From: Dichetophora obliterata
Taxonomy: Eukaryota > Arthropoda > Insecta > Diptera > Sciomyzidae
Reading direction: 5' to 3'
DNA: 64,000 nt
Assembly: GCA_963920525.1 (NCBI GenBank)
Contig: OY986437.1
Location: 34,549,563 to 34,613,562, forward strand
Positions 24,452 to 36,544 of this stretch are shown here, piece by piece (position 1 is the stretch's first letter; every line of letters begins with the position of its first letter). The position numbers and the translations under genes are program-made. The notes beneath the pieces were generated by a model. It had not been told where the DNA came from, searched no databases, and saw only the letters and a program-made list of their open reading frames with translations.

Positions 24452-25429
24452 TGCAGTATTTTCATAGGTGCATTCCGAAATGGAGGCAATAAGACGATAA
24501 ATATTTGTAAACATGAGTTAGTTGAAAGAAACTAGCCAATTAATTTTTTTATATTCTTTGTAAACTCTTGCAGGCTAGAAGAAACACTGTTTTTTTAACT
24601 GTGTCAATTCGGTCTTATGAACAAATTTAACAAATCCAGTCAATGTGAGCCAAATGAGTCACTAAATGGGCATTTTTGGCATATCATCTAATTTAAAATA
24701 GACGAAAAAATTTGAAACAGACGCCTGAGTAAAAACATTCTATCTGATCAAAGCCTTGTTCATACTTCAGCAACAAATGCACTGTAAAATTATGGGCATG
24801 ATTCAAGGAGCGTCCAATGCTTGTTGTGTTTGTTTTTGATGATGATTTTGCGTGGTTCTTTCTTCAAAACTCATGGTCAACTTTTGGCAAAATAAAGATG
24901 TTACAAGGCGTTATAGTTTAAAATTCAAATGTTATAAAATATGCACAAATGCTGGCTGACTATTTCTGCTTGTAATTAATTTATTTAATTGATTGTCTTA
25001 AATCACTGATATTGGGGCAAGGCTATCAATACATTATTAGCTGCTATTTTGTACTTTGAAATTTTCAAGCAACAACCAGCAGATTTTATGAACTCGAACT
25101 AAAATTAATGCAAATAAAAATAAAAACAAAAATTGAGGGTTTGTTCCAGGGTTCTTTCAAAACACAGATGGTACTTTAATAAATTGGCATGCATCCGATA
25201 AATATCTTTCAAAAATAACTCCAAAGAGGGATTACCTATTGAAATATTAACATTTTACCATAAAAGCTAGAATATAGTAACTCAAAAAATATGTGTCTAT
25301 AGTATTTTTGGCTTATTTACTTCCGAATATTCATCTTAAATATAATCTTAATACAAGCTCAGTCAGTAACAATGTAAATTTTAATTAAAACTCATAATTC
25401 ATATAAACTATACAGTTGCTTAAAGTTGA

Positions 25430-25922
25430 GCGTCAAAAGGTGAAGTTGCCCGCACTCATGCCAGTTCAATGACTCATCATCCTTCCAAAAAAACTGAATA
25501 CAACATACCAGCAAATACAAGACACAAAAATCCACCAACATCCACTAAAAAACCTTGACAATGAATATGCAGCAACGAGCAACAACAGCATGCGTCCTCC
25601 ATATGAACTTGTATGCAATGCCACACAAAGCCTTCATCTCAAAAAAGTCTTCATCAAGTAGGCCAAATTTTTGCTAGTTGCTATGTATGCGCTGCATCAG
25701 CAACAACAAAAACACCATTCAACTTGAGTGTACTGAAGAAAAAGCCAACAGCAACTGCATTAACAACTAAACGTAACAACAACAGCAGAAACAACATATC
25801 AATGCAATCGTCGACCACAAACTCAACTCAAAGCAGAGCTTCTGCATGTCGAAAAACATCTTCATTAACCTTTGAACAAACAAAAGAAAAAGCAATACAG
25901 AAACAATAAAAACAAAATAACG
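25430..25922 (+). other. possible leader exon in unique DNA
   Basis: The region is free of recognised repeats, GC-richer than its flanks and full of AACAACA and CAGCAA strings like fly leaders. It ends in AATAACG|GTAAGTTT at about 25922, a near-consensus splice donor. The longest ATG frames are short: 25561 gives about 35 codons, and 25613-25909 includes only non-distinctive Ser/Thr/Lys-rich sequence. If an exon, it is probably non-coding or 5' UTR. Confidence 0.25.
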
Positions 25923-27044
25923 GTAAGTTTAACGAACTTATTTTAAGTCTATAAATGTGAAGCAACAGCAGCAATATTGTTAATAATGCTACTTGTGACA
26001 ACGACAGGAACAACAACTTTAACAATAAGAGCAACATCTGCCACCACTTGACTTGACAGTGAATGATTGGTTTTTAGTTTGTTTTCGCGTGCATCCTCTT
26101 CTTCTTTATCTTTATTAACACTACGAAAACCTCTTCTCTTAAAAGTCTTCATCGCGAGTCAATCTTTTGAACTTGACAGCTACTGTCATTTTCAGTGGGA
26201 GCTAAGCGCAAACAAAAAATCAGAAACATTTTCAAAAACGTGACAATTAAAAAATGTTGACGCTTTTAAAAATTTGTAACGCGTCATTAATTATAAAAGG
26301 TTTTATTATAAATAATTTGTTAATATTTGTTAAATTTGTGTGTCTGAGACAAGAATTTGGTTTCATTCACTAGATGAATTAAGTTGGCGCCTATCTAACA
26401 ATATTTATTAACTATGATCAAATTTTGGTAAATATGACCAATTATAGTAGTAGATCGTTAAGATTTTATATGCTGAGTCGAATCAATTATTTATATAAGA
26501 AGTTTTGGTTGGCGTAACCACTTTGAGATTCATTATAATCCACTATTTAAGCTTTGGTAACAATAAATAAAGATATAGTAATAATAACTAAATCATAAGT
26601 TTTGGCAGCTAATCATTCATATAAAATAATCCTTAAATTCGTTGAATTATCCGTGAACCTAAACAATTAAGATATTATAATTCAGGGTAACTTTTTTGTT
26701 CAAATATTTAATGCATACATGTATCTTTTTGCACTCATAATGATGACCTTCAGGATTGTTATATCAAAAAAATTAAATTGAAAACAATCTGGCCTTAGAA
26801 AAAAGTAATGAAAAATGAAAGAAAAAGAAAATTATTTTCTCACTGTACATAAGAGCCATTTTTTTGAATGTGATCCAAGTGCGTATAAGTTTAATCAAGG
26901 TATTTATGGCTTGACCAAAAAACATTTGAATAAATTTAAAAATATTGGTAACGGATAACAATAGTTAAATGCTCTTAGGGTTTTAAAGATTTTAAATTTA
27001 CTAAAGTGGCAGAAACGAGCTACTTTTAATAATGTTTAACCCAG

Positions 27045-27330
27045 ATTTTGCACTTCTAACGTTTATTTTAATTTTAAAAACGAACATTTTGAAATGAAAT
27101 AGTAAAACGTTTATTTTCATTTTAAAAAATTAAATTTAAAATGAGATTCTAAAATGTTCGTTTGATTTTTAATAATAAATATTCTCAAATGTAAAATGTT
27201 TATTTTCATTTTAAAGACGAAAATTTTAAAATTAGATTCTAAAATGTTCGTTCGATTTGTAACAATAAACATTTTAAAATGCAATGGTACAACAATTATT
27301 TATATTTTAAAAACGAAAATGTTCATTATT
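27045..27330. repeat. tandem-like TTTTAAAACG / AAAATGTTCG repeats
   Basis: Units of about 60-90 bases with ACGTTTATTTTCATTTTAAA and GATTCTAAAATGTTCGTT recur three to four times. Related words at 31290-31400 (TTTTAAAATGTGCGTTTT) flank the mariner remnant, so the family is dispersed. Confidence 0.55.
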
Positions 27331-27516
27331 TCCCATTAATTAAAAAATTTACAGAAAACAGAATCCGCAATTCCTCTATTAGTTAAAAAAAAGCTTTATT
27401 GGTTTTCAAAATAACAGTTTTATTTTAGTTATTTTATCATCAGCAGTACAAAATTTGAGTGTAAATTTTATCTTTTTTAACACATTTGTATGGTATAAAC
27501 TTTTTGTATTCCAAAT

Positions 27517-28138
27517 CTATATATATAAAATGGAATGTGTGTTTGTTTATTTGTTTGTTTGTACCTAATAGGAGACCAAACCTCTGGACCGATCTTCCTG
27601 AAATTTTCACAGCATTTAACTGGAACTCTGGCATGATTAATTTGGCACCTATTTTTTGGCCACGCCCACTTTTACGCCCACTTTTTTAAAATTATGTAAT
27701 TGCTCCCATACAGTTTTTAACATATTTACTTCAAATTGTATACACATTATACTCCAGGCGAGGTAGAAATAAACATTTCTTGCGCCACGCCCCTTTCACG
27801 TCCCTTTTCACGCCAAATTTAAGTTTTAAACTTTTTGTTCTCTGTACAAATTTGTTCATTCCAACGGATTATTTTTTATTTGGTAGTATATTGCTCTTAA
27901 TACTGTTAACGTCGCCATATTACTATGAACCACGCCCACTTCACCGCCCCCTTTTTTAATTCAGATACTTACTTATACCACTAACAATGTTTGCTATACA
28001 AAATACTTTTTTTGTAATATGTATTTACCTAAAGTTTTATATACTTTTTATCTACAGGTAAGGTAGCCATAGATTTTTTTATTACCAAATCCCCCTTTTT
28101 CGCCCCATTTTGCTTTAATAATAATTAATCTGCTTTCA
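27517..28138 (+). mobile_element. Helitron-like repeat, 5' part
   Basis: It starts TCTATATATATAAAATGGAA, then a GTTTGTTTATTTGTTTGTTT stretch, ATAGGAGACCAAACC, CTGGACCGATCTTCCTGAAA and recurrent CACGCCC words. The same head begins the next element at 28139, so two heads are tandem and this one lacks its tail. Classification as Helitron- or Helentron-like rests on remembered features. Confidence 0.5.
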
Positions 28139-29232
28139 ATCTATATATATAAAAATGAATTTTTTGCCTGTTTGTTTGTTTGTTTGTGCTTTATAGGAGG
28201 CCAAACCCTTGGACCGATCTTCCTGAAACTTACACAGCGTTTTACTATGACTCTGGAAAGAATAATAGGCTATATGAAGTTTTTATTGGACAAAGGGGCG
28301 TGGCACTGCCCATATAACCCAAAAATTTAAATCGCCATATTTTGGGCATTTTTTGACCTACGTTGATGCTATTTGGTACATATGGTATTGGCATAATTAG
28401 GAATACGTACTAGGAGAAAAGTGGGTGGGACCACGCCCCTTTTTAGGAAAATTAAAAATCGCAATATAGTCTTAACTACTGGACCGATCGTCATTAAATT
28501 TTCACAATAGGATATTCTTACGAAATAATAAATTATTGACTATATAAAGTTGTGAGACGAAGGGGCGTGGCCTCGCCCATATAACCCAAAATTTAAAATC
28601 GTCATATCTTGGGCATTTTTTGACCAACGGCGGCAGTATTTGCTATATATGGTATTGGCATGAATAGAAGAAATACGTACTAAAAGAAAAGTGGGCGGAG
28701 CACGCCCCTTTGTTTGCGATATATTGGAGGCTGGACCTGATAACCCATCTTAAATTTTCACAGCATTCAGCTTTGACTCAGAAATACTTATTACATGATA
28801 ATATTTTTCGACCATGCACACTTCTGCACCTACTTTTTTACTACGTTTATTAACGGCTTTACCACAAATTTAAAATACATATTAATTAAAATAGTGGGGT
28901 AGCCCCATTCTCTTTCTTCCACCACTGTCTTCAAAACAGCTGATTATATAATACGTGTTAATTAAAATAGAGAGTGGAGTGACCCCATTCGCATTCTCCC
29001 ACAACTGACTGCGAAACAGCTGATTGTGTAATTGCTGCTTTTTGACTGGTCTAAAAATAAAAAGGGAGAGCATGAAGCAAATTACATGCGATTCAGTGCT
29101 GAACTCTAATTGGTTTACAACAAAAAAAGAGGCGAAGCATTGCAATAATTAAATTAAATAAATAAATTTTTGTAAATATATAAATACTTTTAATTTTATT
29201 TTATACGAGGTGGTAGCGAAGCACCAGCTAGT
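28139..29232 (+). mobile_element. Helitron-like repeat with internal duplications
   Basis: The head TCTATATATATAAAAATGAA with (GTTT)n is followed by two ~260-base units (28193-28455 and 28460-28715). Each has GGACCGATC...TTCACA, GGGGCGTGGC, CCATATAACCC, GGTATTGGCAT and CCACGCCCC or CACGCCCC. A further ~85-base tandem pair at about 28872-29030 shares ACAGCTGATT and AATTAAAATAG. The tail is GGTAGCGAAGCACCAGCTAGT, where GTGGTAGCGAAGCACC can form a small hairpin before CTAGT, the ending expected of a Helitron-type element. No helicase or Rep protein is encoded, so it is non-autonomous. Confidence 0.5.
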
Positions 29233-29605
29233 AATTTATAAATTTTATACCACTCAATATTATAAAAATAATAAAACAAATATAATTTAAAAATTGTATA
29301 TGGATATCATGTGTCAAAAATATATAAAATCAAAATATATTCTGATTCGAAAGTAAAAAATTCACCGAAATCGGTACATTTAAAAATATAGTTCTTTCGA
29401 TTGGTCTGATGAGAAAAATGGTCTGGAAAAATTTATAAGATTTGATGGTATAACTTCTAAAACATTTTTGGTTTGGATTTATTTGTATACCAAATAGTAT
29501 AAAATGTATGCTCATAGTTTTTACTGTATATGTTTATCTCGTTAAAATTTTTTAGATAATGATACTGTATCCCAGCGTCTAGAAAAAAATTTAATTTTGT
29601 CAGAT

Positions 29606-30408
29606 ACACGCTCAGAAATCTTGGAATTAATTTTAAGCCAAGCGTTGGAATCATGAATTTTTTAATATATTTTTGATTAAAACTTATACTTTCAAGTGTA
29701 TTAAAAAATTGATTTAATGTTATCTGTATTAAAGTATAAAAAAATTGTATTATATACAAGTTATAATACAAATTGTCTTAAAATATAATAAAAATATCTA
29801 TCAAGCATCTGTCAAATTGTCATTCTGATTCTGAAATCTGACATTGTCAAAATAAAACCGTAAGAAATAGTTTTTGTTAACGAAAAACCGTATATTATAA
29901 AAGAAACTTTAAATGAATAAATATTTTGTTATTGGTTGACCAAATATTTTCTTTTTATTTCACTTGGAATTTTAAAAGCAAGTAAACATATAAAAGATTT
30001 ATAACTTTATTCCATAAATGTTCCATAAATTTATTCCATAAATGTTGATTTTTCCTTTCACCTTTTCAGAACAATATGTATTAAATGTTATACATCTTGT
30101 ATTACTGTTAAATACAATCTGTATTACTATTTAATACAATTTGATACAATTTGTATTACTATTTAATACAATTTGTATTAATATTTAATAAAAATTTTTT
30201 TATTCGTATTACTTTTTAATAACTGAACTATTACACTTGATTACAAATGTATTAAAATATAAACCAGAATAGTATTGTTCTAAACTTAGTTTATATTCCA
30301 ATTCTGTATTAGAATTTAGTATTATGGGATTAGAATTCAATTTTAATATTTGACATATATTAGATTCTAATGCAATCCAAGAATTTAATCCAAGATTTCT
30401 GAGCGTGT
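29606..30408. mobile_element. MITE copy B, ~800 bp
   Basis: Same orientation, ends and interior as 12185-13008. The left end is ACACGCTCAGAAATCTTGGA and the right end TCCAAGATTTCTGAGCGTGT. Internal differences are small indels and substitutions, e.g. in the TACAATTTGTATTA block and near the right end. A 104-codon minus frame (29457-29771) crosses its left boundary and is not a gene. Confidence 0.88.
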
Positions 30409-30575
30409 ATTATTCATTTTATTTAAAATACTTACCTTTTAATTGTGGCAGCAAATGCAAAACTCAAACTCTTTCATTACTTTCTTGCAGGCAAACTGCA
30501 GAGTGATGAAATCGAGAATGAAAAATATTTTATTTTCTGAAGAAATATCAAATACATAAGTCAATGAAACATATA

Positions 30576-31199
30576 CAGGGTGTCCCGTGTAAGAGTGCGA
30601 ATATTTACGAAGGTGAAAGAGGAGGTCAAGTTTAACAAAAAACCATATGGGAGGGGGGGTCTGTTTTCACACCCTTAGGAGTTACGGGGTTAATTGTTAT
30701 TTCATGACTTTGATTCGTGTTTTCAAATTAGTGAAAATTTCGATGTACAACGTACTTTGCTATTTTTGAAGACATGTTAATGATTTTGATGACGATGAAA
30801 AGAAAATTAAATAAAACATAAATTTGATGTTACAAAAAATTTTGATTAATTACGCGAAATTTTGAGAAAATTGTGCTCACACTTAAAATTTTGTAGTTTC
30901 CACGGACTTATTTCATCTTCACACGAGCACAACTCGATAATGGATAGGTTGGGTGGGTTCGTTGGCACATTGTTAGAAAGGCCAATTCATTGCCTTTGAA
31001 ATAAGCTCTTAAAATCAGTTTTCCCTGAGCTCGTTTTTCTGCTAAAAACAATAGTAAGAAGCAAGGTCATGAAATAACAATTAACCCAGTAACCCCTAAG
31101 GGTGTGAAAATAGACCTCCCTTTCCCATACGATTTGTTGTTAAACTTGACCTCCTCTTTCACCTCCGTAAATATTCGCACTCTTACACGGGACACCCTG
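30576..31199. mobile_element. TA-flanked inverted-repeat element, ~145-bp arms
   Basis: The left end TACAGGGTGTCCCGTGTAAG is inverted at the right (CTTACACGGGACACCCTGTA). The arms stay matched for about 145 bases, through GAGGAGGTCAAGTTTAAC and GTTATTTCATGAC. The flanking TA on each side fits a TA target duplication (Tc1/mariner group). The ~330-base centre has no coding frame. Confidence 0.85.
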
Positions 31200-31439
31200 T
31201 ATAACAAACAATTCGTTATTAACAAGTGTTTTGAAACAATGTATGTGAATTTTACTATGTCATGGTAAAACATTCATAGTTGTTTTAAAACGTTTCGTTT
31301 TACTTTTCTATTTTAAAATGTGCGTTTTCATTTTTGTATGGCATAAAATATTTTTAAAAATATTAGTTTTACTAAACTTTTTTAAAATGTGCGTTTTTGG
31401 ATTTTTTTGTTTTCTCAGTGTATGCAGCGGTCGATTCGT

Positions 31440-32300
31440 TGGGCCCAATTTTCGATGACTCAGCCACTCATTTCGGCCGAAATGGCCGCTATTTCGCGTT
31501 CAATGTTAGCTCTGAGCTGTTTCAACGTCATAGACTTATTGGCAAAGACCAATGACTTGACGTAGCCCCAAAGAAAATAGTATAGAGGCGTTAAATCGCA
31601 CGAACAAGGTGATTGTAACATGTTTGGCTTGTGGCACCGTTTTGTTGGAACCACATGTCGTCCAAGTCCATATCTTCCAATTTGGGCCAAAAATAATCTG
31701 TAATCATGGCGCGATAGCGATGGCCATTCACAGTAACGTTACGATCGTTATCGTCGACGAAAAATATGGTCCAATGACGCCGCCGGCATGCAAACCGCAC
31801 CAAACAGTTATTTTTTTGTGGATGCAGTGGTGATTCATGAAGCACATGTGGATTTTTACCTGACCAATAACTCATATTTTGCTAATTGATGAACCCATTG
31901 AGCCAAAAATGAGCTTCGTCACTGAAGATGATTTTGCGATGAAATTCATCATCTTGGCGCATCTTTTCCAGAGCCCAATCGGAGAACGTAAGTCACTTCA
32001 AATGATCAATCGGCTTCAATTCTAGAGTCAGCTTGATCTTGTATGGGTGTAAACTAAGATCCTTACTCAAAATTTGCCATAAAGTGGTCTGAGAAATTCT
32101 TGAGAACGCCGTTGAATTGACTGTTTTGGATCTTTTTCTACGGACGCCTGAACGGCAGCGATATTTTGACACTTCGACTTACCCGTTGTCTCAATAGCAC
32201 GGCAACATCACACAACGAATATGTAGACTCAATTTTTTGCACTAAACTTTTGCTGTTAACGTTCTTAAAGCTCCGATCACCGACTCCAAATTTCGGTAGT
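31440..32300 (-). pseudogene. mariner-family transposase remnant
   Basis: Minus-strand pieces in different frames match IS630/Tc1/mariner-type transposases, which cut and paste DNA elements at TA. Seen: NPHVLHESPLHPQK and MWFQQNGATSQT (31591-31875), then SCDLTPLYYFLWGYVKSL (31460-31690). The metal-binding Asp expected in QQDGA is Asn (codon 31639-31641), and the last catalytic acid in TPLDYFLWG is Tyr (31580-31582). Only about 18 codons separate them, where the family has 34 or more, so there is an internal deletion as well as frameshifts. The stretch to about 32300 is a more decayed N-terminal part. The copy is dead. It reminds me of the fruit-fly rosa lineage, but this is not certain. Confidence 0.88.
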
Positions 32301-33340
32301 AAATTTTTATAATTTGAAAATGTTGAGTTTATTGAATAAATTGACAGTCTCTATTGGAAAACCTTTTATATAAGGGACGAGAATATATATATTTATTTTA
32401 TATATTTATAGTATAATTCATTAAATTCACAATTTCTGACATACTAAAACTAACACAAACAAGGCAAATTTTTTGAGATCACTGATGTCTTTGAACTGTT
32501 AGTTAGGCTGATTGCCCAGCTAGCACAAAAATGTTGTAAAAGTTTCGCAAAAGAGTCACCAATACAGAAATAAATCGCAACTGTAACGTAATTACAACTG
32601 AAAAAGCAGATATTTTATGCTTATTTTGTAACAACTTAGATTGCAATTAGACGAAAAATATGTTATTATAATGTTATAAATGTATTGTTGGTAACTCAAG
32701 TTGCACGCCGCAAGATGAAACATATGTGAAACATCCAAAAAAGTTGTTTTGTGTTATTCTTACGTTACATTTCAGGTAAAATAACGTGAATGTAACAAAT
32801 ATTTTATTTTATTAAAGTTATTTTTTGTTATAATGACAGTCTTTTTAACAAGGAAAGAGTACTGACATAAATATTCCAGATTGAAAAAAATAAGTTCATA
32901 AAAAGTTTTAAAATGTTTTGCATAAACAATTCCTTAATATAATTTTCATTATTTCAGTGATAATTTTTGGAGTATACTTTAAAAGTCAAAGACAAATTGG
33001 AATGAATTAAAAATATGTGTATAACTGTACACTAAAATTTTACCACAAAGGCCATTTTGTCGATGAATGTTTGTGTTTTACCTCTAGAAAACTCACGCGC
33101 CACACTAAAAATAAAAATTTGTAAATGAATTTGGAAATAAGAAATATTTCGAGTTCTTAATTTCGGCGTTATAATATTTAATATATAGCTTAATATATTT
33201 TTTTTTTACTTCCTGGAGTCATATTGCACTGAAAATTTTAAAAGAAAATAGTAAATACAAAAAAAAATTAAATTTATTCCAATCAAAATTCATAGCGTAG
33301 AAAAAAATCAAATATGGCGAGTATGAAGTTTTTAGACACT
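32301..33340. other. AT-rich intergenic DNA
   Basis: No gene supported. Words such as TTGTAACAACTTA and GTTGCA at 32520-32850 echo the minisatellite that follows and may be its degraded edge. Confidence 0.45.
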
Positions 33341-33344
33341 TTTT

Positions 33345-33905
33345 TCCAAAGTTCTTGCAACTGAATAATAACCTCAATACATAGTTCCTGCAACTAACTA
33401 AATATCAAAAGTTACATACATTTTTTTTAAAGTTGCTAACTGAATAATGATCTTTATGCAGCATTTATTTACAACAATTTTACTCAAAACTTCTTGCAAC
33501 TTAATTATAACTCCAATACAACGTTCATATAACTAATTTCATTATATAAGTTGCAATGGTTTTTTCTAAAGTTCTTGCAACAGAATAATAACCTCAATAC
33601 ATCGTTCTTATATCAAGCAAAATTTTATAAGTTACAATTATGTTTTTTAAACAAGCATGAACTGAATAACAACCTCAATACAGCACAAGCTTGCAATGAT
33701 TATTTTCTATGTTTTTGCAACTTAATAGAAACCTCAATTCAACGTTATTTTTCCCAACTACATTCTTTAAGTTATAATGATGTTTCCTGAAGTTGTAGCA
33801 ACTGAATAATAACCTTAATACAGCATAAGGTTGCAATGACTATTTCCAATGTTCTTGTAACTGAATAAAAACCTCATTTCAACCTTCATGCAACAAAATA
33901 AATTC
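33345..33905. repeat. minisatellite, ~70-bp unit, about 8 copies
   Basis: The anchor ACTGAATAATAACCTCAATA or a variant recurs at about 33361, 33430, 33501, 33580, 33660, 33720, 33801 and 33861, each with TTCTTGCAA upstream and AAGTTGCAATGA-type words downstream. Alternate units are more alike, suggesting a ~140-150 bp dimer as the true unit. Copies differ by 20% or more. Confidence 0.75.
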
Positions 33906-33984
33906 TCATAATTTCATATTGAAAAATTTGTTCAATTTGGTAGTCTCGTTGAACGCTGAAATAAAACAAAAATGAATTGCATGC

Positions 33985-35207
33985 ACGGTGGGCAGGAAGA
34001 AATGATAGGTTGCAAAAAAATGTCGACAAAAACTGAAAGCAGAGCTGTATTTGTTGATTATTATAGGTGAAAGATCCATTTAAAATGAAATCCTAGCTGC
34101 TCCTGTCTCAAATATATCCAAATTTTACATATTCCTGAAAGGATCGATATATCTAGTATATAGACGTATAAGTTTCGGTAAGTTTTAAGCCAGTTTTCAA
34201 TGTAAGGTGCATTGTAAAGTGCTGTTCTAAGGTGCATCATATGTAGGTTACTTACTTTCATATATATTTATTTATTTTTTGTTTTTTATTAATTAAAAAT
34301 GTATTCTTATTATTTTTTTTATAATTTTTGATATAATACGATCCGAAATCTAAATACATATCAGTTAATATACTAACAACAGCTTTCTTTAATCATCTCG
34401 AAAAAGTTTGTTCTTCTATCATATTTATTTTAAACCTGTCCCAAAATTTAATGAATTCTCTATAAACTGACTCCCCGGCTTGCTCGGACTAATAATCCTA
34501 AGCCATCATTATTTAAGAATATAATGGCTTGCTTCATGTTCAAGAATAATAGGAATTTTGACCGATTGAGAAATTCCAGTACTTTCCAAAGCTTCACGGA
34601 GCTCCCTAAAATTTTTATTAAAATCACTAAGATCAGCATGTTTTGCTGAAAAGCATGTATCAACAATTTTGTTCATTGCTTTAAATAAGGCAATATAAGG
34701 CTGCAATCGAAATGGACCCAGAACTTCATAAATTTCAGGATCCTGTAACTTATCCGGTTCTTTAAGGAGTTTCCGACAATGCTTGCCTTCAAAAATATCT
34801 CCTTGATAGTTTTTATGAGTGATACTCAATTTTTTTAGGCCGCAACATAGCTTTCTCCTTTCCAATATAATCAATTTTAACTATACCATCCCAAAAGCAC
34901 ACTTCTGAAGCACGTACATGTCATCATCATTATCTTCTTCAATGAAAAGAGAATGATGAACTGTGCTATGGCATTCCTTGGTTTTTTTTTTGTCGTTGCC
35001 ATTACTTTAAAATTGGAAATAATCCTCTTTGAAGTGCTTGTAACTTTTTAAATTACAATTTTCCGTATCACTATTTGGATCATTATCGTCAATTTCAAGG
35101 ATTTCATTTCGAACGAATCTTTCACCTATAATCATCAACAAATACAGCCCTGCTTTCAGTTTTTTTCGACATTTGTTATGCAACCTATCGCTTCTACCTG
35201 CTAATTA
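33985..35207 (-). mobile_element. unclassified element bounded by ~115-bp inverted repeats
   Basis: The sequence around ATAGGTTGCA...AACTGAAAGCAG, CTGTATTTGTTGAT and TATAGGTGAAAG at 33985-34105 is inverted at 35090-35207. Between them, minus-strand frames include a 121-codon stretch (34509-34874) with LLKEPDKLQDPEIYEVLG, FKAMNKIVDTCFSAKHADLS and ALESTGISQSVKIPIILEH, continuing in another frame as FIKFWDRFKINM. It reads as a once-coding helical protein. Similar uncharacterised multicopy proteins occur in arthropods and Hydra, by recollection. Frameshifts and stops make it non-functional. I cannot name the superfamily. Confidence 0.5.
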
Positions 35208-36540
35208 GTGTGTGTAAGTTATTGAACATTTTTTGTTTGGTATTCAACATATTATACATACATGAGTTAATTAAGGCACTTTCAGTCGGGTAAGCTGTGC
35301 CAGCGAATATCGCTACAAATTTGAACAGAAAAAGTTTAGAGTGTAGTGTGAATATACATTTCTCTTATAATATATTTTTAGAATGTCATTTACGGTGAAT
35401 GATTCTTTGTCGAATTTGTAAATTTCTGGTCTATTTATTAAATATATATAACGTCAACATAAGTATAAAGAGATGTGTCTATCTCATATTCTGATGCACT
35501 CTGTGTCAAGTTTGCTTATATGTATTAGAGAATTCAATCCTAGTGTATCCAGTCACTTTTAATCCTGAGATAGATTAAAATTAAAAAATTAAAAAAAAAT
35601 TATGAAAATATTCTTATGCAACACTTCGTTTAAAAATTGAATAAGAAACTACTTCATCATCCACATGCAAAAAACTTTTAAATGTAGTGATTATGAAAAA
35701 TGTGATTAGCTTAAGTAATAAATTCAGAAAATTTTAATTTAATCTATGTTTTAAAAAAATTTAAGTTATCTGACTCATCACAAATGAAAAATATTATAAC
35801 AAGAAAATGATTCGGCTGATAAGAAAACTAGAATGAGACTGAATAAAATGTAAAAAATATTTGAATTAAATCTCACAACTTCCCTTTCAATTACAGAATA
35901 AATTTTTATTTTGCTTTCTTGAAAGCGCTTTTTTTTTCATTTTGTCTTATGTTCAACAAAATATCTTTCCTGAGTTTAACATTGTTCGAAACTCTGCCAC
36001 CAGCACTTATTTTGTTTCGTTGAGGAAAAATATTCTCAAGCTATATTTCTAAATTAACTATATAAGGATTACTAAAAGAAATAAAGCAAATGTGTGTAAA
36101 AACGTTAGATTTTATTCCAAAAAATATACAAAAAAAAATATTTTATGGAACTGTAGTGAGAAAATACACAACTGATTTATTGAAATGAATCACATAAAAC
36201 TTTGTCACTTTTATGTTGCCAAAGCGTCAAGTTGAATAAGTATGAGAATACACTTGAGTAACCTTTTCATAGTCGCTATAAGCTATAGGTTTCAAATAGC
36301 TTTTAAAGTATAACAAAATAACATGAATCATTAAACATTGTGTTTTCTCTCACACCTAAATTTGCTTAGCTTTAAGATTTTATGTAAGCCTGGTTTGTAA
36401 GATGAATTTGTTTAATCAAGAACATCAAATTAAAACAGTCAAGTCTTTTCATAACAGAACCTTTAATTCTCTGACAAGCCAAAGAAAAATTTTTTGACCT
36501 CTTTATAGCAAAGTTTTTAGTTTTATAACGGTGATTCGCT
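35208..36540. other. AT-rich intergenic DNA
   Basis: No gene, repeat pair or motif that I can support. Confidence 0.5.
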
Positions 36541-36544
36541 ACAA

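Noticed and set aside
29457..29771. 104-codon minus frame
   Set aside because: It crosses the boundary of a MITE, so it cannot be an old host gene.
31609..31833. Plus-strand 74-codon frame
   Set aside because: Antisense shadow of the mariner transposase remnant.
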